This document shows, one piece after another, positions 48,109 to 56,907 of a stretch of 64,000 nt of DNA. The notes beneath the pieces are model-generated. The model had not been told where the DNA came from. It searched no databases and saw nothing but the letters and a program-made list of their open reading frames with translations. Made by a program: the position numbers and the translations under genes. Source of the stretch: Pannonibacter phragmitetus_B (GTDB lineage: Bacteria > Pseudomonadota > Alphaproteobacteria > Rhizobiales > Stappiaceae); contig NZ_JBNINT010000001.1 in the NCBI RefSeq assembly GCF_050510895.1, positions 2,170,001 to 2,234,000 of the forward strand. Reading direction: 5' to 3'. Position 1 is the stretch's first letter, and each line of letters begins with the position of its first letter.

Positions 48109-49587
48109 TTAGAACGGCAACTGGAACCAAAGTGCAGCAATGCCGAGGAAAGCGAAGAAGCCGATCACATCCGTCACCATGGTGACAAACACACTCGACG
48201 CAATGGCAGGATCCGCTTTCAGCCGGTCCAGCGTTACGGGGATCAGCAGACCGCCGAGACTGGCACAGACCAGATTGACCATAATCGCCGAGGCAATGAC
48301 AATGCCGAGACCCGGCATTTCAAACCAGACTGCCGCCGTCACCCCCACAAGCACAGCCAGTGCCGTGCCATTGATGAAGCTGACCATCACCTCGCGGCGC
48401 AGAACCCGCCAGATGTTGCGGGTATCCAGTTCCTGCGTCGCCAGCGCACGCACGGAAACCGTCATCGTCTGTGTTGCTGCATTGCCGCCCATGGAAGCAA
48501 CGATGGGCATCAGCACGGCCAGCGCCACCATGGCCTGGATCGTATCTTCAAACAGGGAAATCACGCTTGCCGCCAGAAGCGCTGTGCCCAGATTGACAAT
48601 CAGCCACACGATGCGCGAGCGGGCGATGGTGATCACCGTATCCGAAATCTCTTCATCGCCCACGCCGCCGAGGGCGCGCATGTCTTCTTCCGCTTCTTCC
48701 TGGATCACGTCCACGATGTCGTCGACCGTCAGCACGCCAACAAGCCGGTCGCTGTCATCAACAACAGCCGCAGAAACAAGGTTGTAGCGCTCGAAGAGAC
48801 GCGCAACCTCTTCCTGATCGTCAGTCGCACGAACCCTCTTGAGCTCGTCCTGCATGATATCGGACACCTTGGCCGCCCGCTGCGTGCGCAGGATCTTGTC
48901 CAGCGCAACGGCACCGGCAAGCCGGAAACCCGGATCGACAACATAGATTTCGTAGAAGGTGTCGGGCAGATCCTTGTCTTCGCGCATGTAGTCGATGGTC
49001 TGCCCCACCGTCCAGAAGGGCGGCACGGCGATGAAGTCGGACTGCATTCGCCGGCCGGCGCTGTCTTCGGGGTAATCAAGGGCCCGTTCCAGCTGCACAC
49101 GCTCGTTCAGCGGCAGCTCATCGAGGATCGCAGCCTGATCTTCCGCGTCGAGGTCTTCAAGAATGTAGACCGCATCGTCCGAGTCGAGCTCGCCAAGGCC
49201 CTCGGCGATATCGGCAGCCGGCAGTTCCTCCAGCAGGCGGACGCGCACCGCCTCGTCCATTTCCGTAAGCGCAGCATAGTCGAACAGGTCGCCCATGAGG
49301 CGCACGAAAACCGGGCGCTCGGCTTCGGGCAGAGCATCAATCAGCTCGCCGACATCCGCTTCGTGCAAATCACCTGCCAGCGCGCGCACGGCCTCGCTAT
49401 CCTGCGCTGCAACAGCCTCCGCGACAGCCGTAATAAAGGCTTCGTTCAGCCAGCCATCTTCACCATGAACAGGGATCTCTGCCTCATGGAACGGCCCGGC
49501 GCTGTTCCCCTCAGGCAGTTTCGCAGGATTTGGCGTGGAGTCAGGGGTAAACTCAGGTCCTGCGTCGTTTTTGCCGGCGTCAGTCAT
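48109..49587 (-). CDS. mgtE: Magnesium transporter MgtE
   Basis: Mg2+ channel of 492 residues. An acidic N-terminal extension precedes the MgtE_N superhelical domain (AVRALAGDLHEADVGELIDAL), two CBS domains (PFWTVGQTIDYMREDKDLPDT; DRLVGVLTVDDIVDVIQEEA) and five transmembrane segments (including VLMPIVASMGGNAATQTM, the conserved selectivity-region motif). CBS binding of Mg2+ gates the channel. The start ATG 49587 has GGAGG about 8 bases before it. Confidence 0.96.
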   Translation of the reverse strand: MTDAGKNDAGPEFTPDSTPNPAKLPEGNSAGPFHEAEIPVHGEDGWLNEAFITAVAEAVAAQDSEAVRALAGDLHEADVGELIDALPEAERPVFVRLMGDLFDYAALTEMDEAVRVRLLEELPAADIAEGLGELDSDDAVYILEDLDAEDQAAILDELPLNERVQLERALDYPEDSAGRRMQSDFIAVPPFWTVGQTIDYMREDKDLPDTFYEIYVVDPGFRLAGAVALDKILRTQRAAKVSDIMQDELKRVRATDDQEEVARLFERYNLVSAAVVDDSDRLVGVLTVDDIVDVIQEEAEEDMRALGGVGDEEISDTVITIARSRIVWLIVNLGTALLAASVISLFEDTIQAMVALAVLMPIVASMGGNAATQTMTVSVRALATQELDTRNIWRVLRREVMVSFINGTALAVLVGVTAAVWFEMPGLGIVIASAIMVNLVCASLGGLLIPVTLDRLKADPAIASSVFVTMVTDVIGFFAFLGIAALWFQLPF

Positions 49588-49758
49588 GGCTCCCTCCTGT
49601 CATGCGCACACATCGGGCCGGAGGCAGCGGCCCGCGCCTCACACCTAACTGTCTTATGCTGCTTTGGCTATTGAAAACCGGACGGTTTCACGGCTCCGCC
49701 AGTAGTTTTCACATGGCGGTTGCGGCACTGCACCATGCCAGAAGACCGCGCCAGCCAG

Positions 49759-50075
49759 TCACTCCGGCGGACAGCCCTTTGCGGCCTCAACCTTGCGGAG
49801 TTCAGCCAGATAATTGCGCACCTCAGAGACGAGGATTCCCTCATTGGGGGACAGGCATCTCCTGTTGCGAAAAAAGCCCTGAGCTCCCGGTCACCTCTCG
49901 GACAGATACCGCCTTCTGCGCGGATTTTCTCCCGCAGATACCAGAGCTGATCACAGCCGAGCCCGTAAAGCTCCTCCGGCGATTTCTGCATGTTGGCCCG
50001 CTGCTCGGCCGAAACAAAGCCGCAGAGCGTGCCGGCGAGCATCAGCAACAAGACTGCTTTCCTGATGCCTGTCAT
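49759..50075 (-). CDS. Small exported YARHG-like protein, frame interrupted
   Basis: A protein of about 105 residues: a signal peptide (RKAVLLLMLAGTLCGFVSA) followed by PEELYGLGCDQLWYLREKI, a pattern like YARHG-type domains. The frame breaks at a T run (plus A6 at 49870-49875). One added T gives RAFFRNRRCLSPNEGILVS and a stop at 49759, and restores the Arg-Asn feature of the domain. It overlaps the stop of the DUF2254 gene by 4 bases, so the two are coupled. The function is unknown. Confidence 0.6.
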
Positions 50076-51345
50076 ACGCCCGCCCTTTTCTCCGCAACCG
50101 CCTGCACTTCCGCTGCAATGCTCTCGATGCGCTTGCGGTCAGCCTCAATCACGAGAGCTTCAGAGGAGAACTGGCTGGCGATTCTGGATACGAGTACAGC
50201 TTCCTGCGCAGCCCGTCCGCCTTCCATCTGCGCCAGCGCCAGAAAGGCCTTCTGCAGGCGAACTCCAACCGCCATATTCGACGCGCCATCCCGGGCGATG
50301 CCCCAGAACAGATCCTCGAACATGTCACCGAGCTTCAGGGCAGGAACATGCACGCGCGGAAATGGGACCTGATCGTCAGGCTCACCCTCTTCCCGCAGCC
50401 ATTGCCCCAATAGCCGCAGGCCTGTGCCAATCACGTCAATTGCTGTGCCTGGATCATTCACCGCCGGGGACAGCGCCCGGCAGGCAATCTCGCTCAGCAC
50501 CACGAGCCCGAAGCGCGGGTCCTGATCGTAAGAGCGTTCATCGCCAATGGTGACGGCGGCAACAAGCGCAGCGCAGGTCTCCTCGTCAGCCCCCTGTCAC
50601 ATACATCAAGGGCTGAACGCTGTCGTTAAAATGGCCGGGCAAGGCGCAAAGATGAACTTCCAGCTTCCCCGCGTCGGCGATCCGCGACAGGCCGGCCATG
50701 TCGATATACTGAATGTAACCGATGACGGGTGAGAGCAGCGGTTTCCCCGATGACAGGGCAGCTCCCGCAGAAACCTTGCATCCCCCCAGACAAGGCGCCA
50801 GACAACGGCTGCGCATGGCGCCAGCTGTTGCGCGCTCGACAAGATCGATCGTCTCGCCCACACGGCCCAGCCGCGACAGGTAATTGATCCAGCCGATCAG
50901 CACCACAACAATGAGAACCACGACCCCGAGCGTTGCCAGAAACAGCACGAGACGGCCGCCGTCTCCATAGAGTCCGCTGGAAAGCCCGATGATTCCCGCA
51001 AGACTGAACAGGAACGCTCCGATGAAGACCGACAGCGCGTTCTGAGACGTGTTGTCCCTCAACATCAGCTTGTTGGCGCGTGGCGTGGTGGAGCTGGCCG
51101 CAGCCGAATAGGCAGAAACCATGATGGAAAGAGAGAAGGTCGTCACGGCGAGCATGCTGCTGGCAAGAATGTCCAGAATGCCCGAAACGGCCCGAGCTTC
51201 CACGTGTACGAGATCGCGGCAGACTGCCTGCCTTGTCCACCAGCGCGCCGCCCAGTGCCACGCCTACGGAGGCCAGACAGAAGAACCAGACGCGCACCCA
51301 CAGCCGCTGGCCATATTGCTGCAATATCCAGCGCCATTTGCTCAT
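50072..51345 (-). CDS. DUF2254 family membrane protein, frame interrupted twice
   Basis: Inner-membrane protein of about 424 residues. Membrane spans are at the N-terminus (VWFFCLASVGVALGGALVD), then FSLSIMVSAYSAAA and FIGAFLFSLAGIIGLSSGLY and LVLFLATLGVVVLIVVVLIGW; the C-terminal half is soluble, with the DUF2254 hallmark RALSPAVNDPGTAIDVIG. Breaks occur near 51216 (no homopolymer) and at 50590-50594 (plus C5). Correction gives DLVHVEARAVSGIL and TGADEETCAALV. The function is unknown. Confidence 0.82.
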
Positions 51346-51448
51346 GAAGCCGCCTTTCCGCAGGTTGATGCCGCGCCTTGATGCGGCTTCGGAACTGCGA
51401 CCTTAAGGCAAGGAAGCGGGAACACCAACCGGCGCCAGAAAAGCATAA

Positions 51449-51475
51449 AGCCGCCGAGGTTTCCCACCGGCGGCT
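51449..51475 (-). terminator. Intrinsic terminator after tRNA-Leu
   Basis: An 8-bp stem AGCCGCCG/CGGCGGCT with an 11-base loop; on the minus strand it is followed by TTTATG. It lies 20 bases after the tRNA 3' end. Confidence 0.7.
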
Positions 51476-51494
51476 GTTAGCCTTTTTGAAGAAA

Positions 51495-51579
51495 TGGTGC
51501 GGTCGAGAAGACTCGAACTTCCACGGGTTGCCCCACAGCGACCTCAACGCTGCGCGTCTACCAATTCCGCCACGACCGC
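51495..51579 (-). tRNA. tRNA-Leu (anticodon GAG)
   Basis: Read on the minus strand, a 7-bp acceptor stem GCGGTCG/CGACCGC, D-arm GTGGCGGAATTGGTAGACGC, anticodon stem CAGCG/CGCTG with loop TTGAGGT (anticodon GAG), a long variable arm (GTGGGGCAACCCGT) typical of tRNA-Leu, and T-arm GTTCGAGTC. Discriminator A and an encoded CCA end at 51495-51498. Confidence 0.96.
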
Positions 51580-51804
51580 GATTTCTTCATTTCCCCGCCG
51601 CAATCAGCGTCGAGGCGCCCCATGTAGCAAATCGGATTCTGGGGCGCAAGGGGCTTCTCTGCTTTATTTTGAAACTGTGCGAAATTGCCGTGAGCCTGTG
51701 GGTAACTTTTTATCCAACCATCGGAAACTCAAGGGATTTCGCGAGCAAGCCTGTGGCATGGCAAACCGAAACGGCCCCAGTCTATGGCCGGTCTTCCGCC
51801 AATC

Positions 51805-52071
51805 TCACAACGGCCCGTCAGTTCGCATGGGCCGCACCTCAGGCGCACGCATCAGGACCTCGGTAATGGAAATGCCGATCCGCTCGCCCAGAAGCACCAC
51901 CTGCCCCTTGGCCACAAGCGTGTTGTTTGCATAGATCTTCACGTCATCCTCTTCGGCGACATCCAGATCGATCACGGCGCCACGCCCCATGCGGAGCAAC
52001 TGGTGCACCGGCATGCGCGTGGTGCCCAGCACCACGGAAATATCGACGGTAATGTCATCAAATGTGGGCAT
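51805..52071 (-). CDS. FliN family flagellar motor switch-like protein, orphan
   Basis: An 88-residue protein from ATG 52071 consisting only of the FliN/MopA-SctQ C-terminal (SpoA) domain. The signature is DISVVLGTTRMPVHQLLRMGRGAVIDLD, then VKIYANNTLVAKGQVVLLGERIGISITEVL. FliN forms the C-ring base and binds CheY in other bacteria. No other flagellar genes lie within the window, so this is an orphan copy. It is divergent from lipB. Confidence 0.78.
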   Translation of the reverse strand: MPTFDDITVDISVVLGTTRMPVHQLLRMGRGAVIDLDVAEEDDVKIYANNTLVAKGQVVLLGERIGISITEVLMRAPEVRPMRTDGPL

Positions 52072-52198
52072 TTTGCTTTTCCGTCCGGCCTTCCGCCTGT
52101 ACAAGTCTGCAATCCTGACGCCGTGGACCTGTTCAGGGCCTCTGGCATCTCGCCGTTACAGCAGTTTAGCCTGACCACCGGGCGCAAAGCCACCGCCA

Positions 52199-52939
52199 AT
52201 GCAGCCTGACCCAATGCAGATCACCGGCCGTTCCGAACTCGTCCCCGATTTTCGCCCCTTGCCCGGAAGTCCGGCGGTGGAATGGCGGATATCTGACGAG
52301 CCCGTTCCTTATGATGAGGCCATGGCCTTCATGGAGCAGCGCGTCGAAGCGATTGCCGCGGGCCTCGCAGATGAATGCGTCTGGCTGCTGGAGCACCCTC
52401 CCCTTTATACGGCCGGCACAAGCGCGAGGCGCGAGGACCTGCTGATGCCGGACAGGTTCCCCGTATATGACGCCGGGCGCGGCGGGCAATACACATACCA
52501 TGGTCCAGGTCAGCGCATCGCCTATGTGATGCTGGACCTGAAGCGCCGGCGGCAGGACATCCGCGCCTTCGTGGCGGCGTTGGAAGCCTGGGTGATCGGA
52601 TCGCTCTGGCAGCACCATGTGCGCGGCGAACGGCGGGAGGACCGGGTGGGTGTGTGGGTGCGCCGTCCCGACAAGGGCCCGGAAGTGGAAGACAAGATCG
52701 CGGCCATCGGCATCCGCGTGCGCAAGTGGGTCACCTTCCACGGCATCAGCCTGAACGTAGATCCGGATCTGGAGCACTTCTCCGGCATCGTCCCTTGCGG
52801 CGTGGCGCAACACGGCGTGACCAGCCTTGTGGATCTGGGCCTGCCGGTAACACTTCCTGAGGTTGATATCGTCCTTCGGCAAGAATTTGAAAAGTTGTTT
52901 GGCGAGGCACGTGCCTCCACGAGTTCTGCCGGAGAGTGA
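52199..52939 (+). CDS. lipB: Octanoyltransferase (lipoate biosynthesis)
   Basis: Transfers octanoyl groups from acyl-carrier protein to lipoyl domains, 246 residues. The motifs are GGQYTYHGPGQRIAYVMLDL, KIAAIGIRVRKWVTFHGISLN with the catalytic Lys, and HFSGIVPCGVAQHGVTSLVD with the catalytic Cys. The N-terminus EWRISDEPVPYDEAMAFMEQ is regular. The product is lipoylated dehydrogenases and GcvH. Two ATGs (52199 and 52214) are possible starts. Confidence 0.96.
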   Translation: MQPDPMQITGRSELVPDFRPLPGSPAVEWRISDEPVPYDEAMAFMEQRVEAIAAGLADECVWLLEHPPLYTAGTSARREDLLMPDRFPVYDAGRGGQYTYHGPGQRIAYVMLDLKRRRQDIRAFVAALEAWVIGSLWQHHVRGERREDRVGVWVRRPDKGPEVEDKIAAIGIRVRKWVTFHGISLNVDPDLEHFSGIVPCGVAQHGVTSLVDLGLPVTLPEVDIVLRQEFEKLFGEARASTSSAGE

Positions 52940-53096
52940 AACCGGCAGAACCGCAGCGGACAGGCATTTCACGCAAGCCTGCCGCAAGGTTCATCAGCAT
53001 ATATAGCAAGGGCCTGCAGGATCCGGTCACGGCACCCTTTGGTGCGGGCTTGAACATACGCTGCCTGCGACCTCTTTACGGAGATCTTTGCCGCTC

Positions 53097-53740
53097 ATGG
53101 ACCTGGTGTCACCAAGCCCCACGCGTACCGAATACATCCATGATGACCGGACCCAGACACGCGTCGCCATGGTCATCATCGGATTTGGAGCGGCCGCCTG
53201 TGTCGTGGGAAGCCTGGCGGCAAACAGCATCTGGCCGGCAGCTCTCGCCAGTCTGATATCCGGATCCATCATTTTGCGGCTTCACCTCCAGACTGCCCGC
53301 ACACGTGTGATTTTCGATACGCACGGTAACAAGCTCCTGCTGGAGCACCGCACGCCCTCGGGCCGGCTGCTCGGCAGTGGCCGGTATGAGCTGTCCAGCC
53401 TTGAAAATGTTGTTGTCGAAAGGGCCGGCCCCTTACACAATTTCATGTCCCGCAAGGTATGGCAGCGTCCGGTCATGATCATTGCGGGCCAGCGGGTCCC
53501 CTGACCTACCGCAGCTTCGAAACCGGCAGCGGCACGGAAGAGATCATTACGCAATTGCGTGACCGCTTCGGCCTGCCCCGCTCCTCCCGTTCCCTCGTGG
53601 ATCAGGAATACACGGACCCTATCGAGGTCAAGCAGCCCCGCACCAGCCGAGAAGCAAACGCGGACGACGACGAAGACAACCTTACCGCCATCGCCAAACG
53701 CGCCCGCGCCATCCGCGAGCAAAGCCTTGGGGACTCGTAG
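53097..53740 (+). CDS. Hypothetical membrane protein, frame interrupted
   Basis: A protein of 214 residues after correction. Two hydrophobic segments (VAMVIIGFGAAACVVGSLAA and IWPAALASLISGSIIL) lie early, followed by a region with RVIFDTHGNKLLLEHRTPSG that resembles PH-like domains of small membrane proteins, and a charged C-terminus (EANADDDEDNLTAIAKRA). One missing C (C4 at 53498-53501) restores QRVPLTYRSFETG. I do not recognise a named family. It follows lipB by 157 bases. Confidence 0.6.
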
Positions 53741-54158
53741 GGTCCGGCTGTCCACCATCTTTCTTCTTATCTGAGCCCCAGACCGGCAGGTTTTCCTGCA
53801 GGAGCGAGGGCGTTTGCCGTTTACGGCGGACTTCGTAACAAGCTCCAGCCGCCCCAGCGGGCAGCGCGCCGCCTGCCGCGCTTACGCGCGCCCTTGCCCC
53901 GGCACATCATGCGTTAAGACGCTGTATTCAGCACCGCGCACAAACTTAGCCAGGTTAGGGAATCTCCTGATTCCGTTGAGTTTGCTGGCGACCTCCGCCC
54001 TTCCAAACCATTTAATACTACTATTAATTCACCAAACACATCGGAGTGACAGATAAAAGACACTAGCGTTTAGGCAGTTTTAAGCATCATCAATCAAATA
54101 GTGCCGAGGAGGAAAGTACCGGAATCACAGCTCCATCAGCTAGAGAGACCTTTCGACG
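53741..54158. other. Intergenic region upstream of the chemoreceptor
   Basis: About 420 bases. The right half (from 53980) is relatively AT-rich, and AGGAGGAAAG lies 45 bases before the ATG. I see no gene, RNA or repeat. The chemoreceptor promoter must lie here; I cannot define its hexamers. Confidence 0.4.
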
Positions 54159-56120
54159 ATGACGCAGATTAACCCGTCCGGCCGCCGCCGCAGTCTCATG
54201 ACCAGGATCCTTGCGGCAACAGCCGCCTCGATCCTCGGAATTTTCGCCATCTTCGCCCTCTACAACGACGTAGTCATGCGTGAGCAGACGCAGGAACGTG
54301 TGAACAGCAACCTGTCGATGGTAGGCAGTTCCGTTGCGAAAAGCGTCTCGAACTGGCTGACGGGCCGGACGATGCTGACCGAATTCGCCATGCAGTCGCT
54401 GGGTGCAAAGCCAGCCTCCGAAATGACCGCGGAACAGTTCGACATCCCGCTGCTGACCTCTACCTTCCTGATGACCTATTATGGCGCTTCAGAAGGCCAG
54501 TTCTTCCAGTGGCCGCCGTCACCGCTGCCCGAAGGTTATGACCCGCGCAAGCGCCCCTGGTATAAGGCAGCCGCCTCTTTCGGCAAGCTGACGCTCACCG
54601 AGCCCTATATCGCAGCCTCCTCCGGCGAACTGAATATTACCGCCGCAGCTCCGCGCTACCAGAATGGCCAGCTGGTGGGCGTCGTCGGCTCCGACTTCTC
54701 GATCCAGATGCTGGACCAGATGCTGAAGGACGCCAACCTTGGCGATCTCGGTTTCCTGTTCATCACCGACAAGTCCGGCAAGGTTCTGATCCATGCCAAC
54801 CAGGACCTGATCGGCAAGACACTCACAGACATCTACCCCGGCGCGCAGGTTTCGACCGGAGCTCTGCAGGACGTCGACAGCGCCGATGGCGCCCGTCTGC
54901 TTGGCTTCCAGCCAATTGCAGGCCTGCCGGGTGTGGACTGGTATGTCGCCATGTCCATCGACAAGGCCGTTGCCTTTGCCGAACTGTCTGATTTCCGCCA
55001 GTCTACGCTGATTGCAACGCTTGCTGCCGTTGCCATCATGCTCGGCATCATCGGCACCCTGTTCCGCAACTGGCTGGCCCGCCCGCTGGGCAGCATTACC
55101 GCCGCCATGAGCCTGATTGCTGACGGTGACCTGACCGCCTCCATTCCCGGACTTGGCCGCAATGACGAGATCGGCGCTATCGCCGGTGCCGTGCAGGTGT
55201 TCAAGGAGCATTCGCTGGAGCGCGAGCGTCTGGAGGCGGCACAGCATGCCGAGCAGGAAGCCAAGCAGCGCCGCGCCGAAGCCGTTGACCGCATGATCAA
55301 CGCCTTCGCCTCTGAAGTCGGCTCTGCCCTGCAGACCGTGACTTCGGCAACGCAGAATGTGGTTTCCACCGCACGCCAGCTGACCCAGACCTCCGAAAAC
55401 AGTTCGGATAACGCCAATCAGGCTGCGGCGGCTTCCGAGCAGGCTGCCGCAAACGTTCGCTCCGTTGCCGCGGCTTCCGAGGAACTGAACTCCTCGATCG
55501 CCGAGATTGCCCGCCGGGTGGAGCATTCCAACGAGATCGCCAACCGTGCCTCGGATGCCGCCGCCGAGACGAACCAGACGGTTCAAAGCCTCGTGCAGAC
55601 GACGGACAAGATCAGCCAGATCGTTAAGCTCATCAATGACATTGCCGCCCAGACCAACCTTCTGGCGCTCAATGCCACCATCGAGGCGGCACGTGCAGGC
55701 GATGCCGGCAAGGGCTTTGCGGTCGTGGCGACGGAAGTGAAGTCTCTGGCCAACCAGACGGCTTCGGCCACGGAAGAGATCGCCACGCAGATCCAGGCGA
55801 TGCAGGCCGTGTCCAATCAGGCCGCAATGGCCATCGGCAGCATCGCCGATGTCATCGATCAGATGACACACATTTCTACCGACATTTCGGCTGCCGTAAC
55901 CCAGCAGAGCGGTGCCACCACCGAGATATCCCGCTCGGTGCACGAAGTGGCAACCGGCACGCAGAATGTCTCGGAAACCCTGAGCCACGTATCACGCGGC
56001 GCCAGCGACACCGGCGAAAGCGCACAGGTCCTGCTTGATGTTGCCACCCAGCTGACCCAGCAGACCGGCAACCTGCGCCAGCGGATTGATGCCTTCTTTG
56101 CCGAGATCCGTGCAGCCTGA
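54159..56120 (+). CDS. Methyl-accepting chemotaxis protein
   Basis: Transmembrane chemoreceptor of 653 residues. A first span (ILAATAASILGIFAIFAL) precedes a periplasmic double-Cache-like sensor domain (RKRPWYKAAASFGKLTLTEP, VVGSDFSIQMLDQML), a second span (STLIATLAAVAIMLGIIGTL), a HAMP linker and the cytoplasmic coiled coil. The hairpin tip is IEAARAGDAGKGFAVVATEV. The dCache pattern WYKAA and DxxTG-like positions suggest an amino acid or amine ligand, but this is inference. The gene is monocistronic. Confidence 0.96.
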   Translation: MTQINPSGRRRSLMTRILAATAASILGIFAIFALYNDVVMREQTQERVNSNLSMVGSSVAKSVSNWLTGRTMLTEFAMQSLGAKPASEMTAEQFDIPLLTSTFLMTYYGASEGQFFQWPPSPLPEGYDPRKRPWYKAAASFGKLTLTEPYIAASSGELNITAAAPRYQNGQLVGVVGSDFSIQMLDQMLKDANLGDLGFLFITDKSGKVLIHANQDLIGKTLTDIYPGAQVSTGALQDVDSADGARLLGFQPIAGLPGVDWYVAMSIDKAVAFAELSDFRQSTLIATLAAVAIMLGIIGTLFRNWLARPLGSITAAMSLIADGDLTASIPGLGRNDEIGAIAGAVQVFKEHSLERERLEAAQHAEQEAKQRRAEAVDRMINAFASEVGSALQTVTSATQNVVSTARQLTQTSENSSDNANQAAAASEQAAANVRSVAAASEELNSSIAEIARRVEHSNEIANRASDAAAETNQTVQSLVQTTDKISQIVKLINDIAAQTNLLALNATIEAARAGDAGKGFAVVATEVKSLANQTASATEEIATQIQAMQAVSNQAAMAIGSIADVIDQMTHISTDISAAVTQQSGATTEISRSVHEVATGTQNVSETLSHVSRGASDTGESAQVLLDVATQLTQQTGNLRQRIDAFFAEIRAA

Positions 56121-56150
56121 GACAACAGGCCACAGAACCTGAACGTAAAA

Positions 56151-56176
56151 GGGCGGCCCCATCAGCCGCCCTTTTT
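56151..56176 (+). terminator. Intrinsic terminator of the chemoreceptor gene
   Basis: A 7-bp stem GGGCGGC/GCCGCCC with a 7-base loop followed by TTTTTG, 30 bases after the stop codon. Confidence 0.85.
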
Positions 56177-56202
56177 GTTTTCTGGCTTGCCGGGAAACGG
56201 CA

Positions 56203-56661
56203 TCAGGCCTCCATCGGCACACTGGCCATGGCTTCCAGCAACGCAGGCCGGTGCTCTTCCACCAGTGCTTCCAGCTTTGTCACACACTCAGGCGTGAAAT
56301 GCCCTTCGGCATCCAGAATGTTGACCGTCCCGACAACCTTCTCCCCGTCTGAAACAGGAATGTTCATCGCGGAATAGCAGCCGAGCTGGTTGATGAGCGC
56401 ATGATCGGAGAAATAGATCGCAAACTCCGGCGTCGTGTTGGCGATGAAACTCTTCTGCTCCCCGATCACGAGATCGGTCCAGCCATCCGAGCGCATCGGC
56501 TTGGTGCCGGAGGTGGGATAGTCATTGGGGTGCGAGGTATAGGCGCGGCGGCTGAGGCCCGCCTTACGGTCGAGAACCGTCACCGTGAAGAGACGGGCGC
56601 CCACGGCGGTGCGGGCTGCCACATGCAGGGCGGCAAAGACGGTATCGGGGGATGCGGTCAT
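56203..56661 (-). CDS. GAF domain protein
   Basis: A 152-residue single-domain protein. The GAF core reads FAALHVAARTAVGARLFTVTVLDRK, then SAMNIPVSDGEKVVGTVNILD and a C-terminal helix (CVTKLEALVEEHRPALLEAM). It has no output domain, so it may act as a small-molecule sensor or subunit. The function is unknown. It converges on the chemoreceptor. Confidence 0.78.
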   Translation of the reverse strand: MTASPDTVFAALHVAARTAVGARLFTVTVLDRKAGLSRRAYTSHPNDYPTSGTKPMRSDGWTDLVIGEQKSFIANTTPEFAIYFSDHALINQLGCYSAMNIPVSDGEKVVGTVNILDAEGHFTPECVTKLEALVEEHRPALLEAMASVPMEA

Positions 56662-56737
56662 GATGGACTTCCGGGGCGTTGGGATGAGAGAGGGAAATGA
56701 CGGGCGGCGATGGAGTGTTTTCCTGGGATCTCAACGG

Positions 56738-56842
56738 TGTCATCCCGGTTTGGCGCTCAGCGGCAAGACCGGGATCCAGTAAGCCCGGCGCACGTGATGC
56801 GAATGCCTAGGATACGGGATCCCCGCCTTCGCGGGGATGACA
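56738..56842. repeat. Composite palindromic intergenic repeat
   Basis: Bounded by TGTCATCCC and GGGATGACA, with two inner hairpins (CCCGGT...ACCGGG and CCCCGCCTTCGCGGGG). Elements with the CCCCGC-GGGG/GATGACA half are common interspersed repeats in Proteobacteria. It lies between two convergent-to-divergent neighbours (GAF gene and the binding-protein gene). Confidence 0.6.
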
Positions 56843-56907
56843 GCGGTTGAGTGTTAGGCCCGAAGGGCAGCCAGCCGCCCTCCGGGATATCATTCAGGCA
56901 AACTGCC

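Noticed and set aside
51449..51600. Mobile element integration at tRNA-Leu
   Set aside because: No integrase, no duplicated tRNA 3' end, and flanking genes are ordinary chromosomal ones.
54519..55988. 489-codon minus-strand frame antisense to the chemoreceptor
   Set aside because: Mirrors the coding strand's codon bias; His/Gly/Arg-rich translation without domains.
56738..56842. CRISPR array
   Set aside because: Two different palindromes occur once each; no regularly spaced direct repeats and no cas genes nearby.
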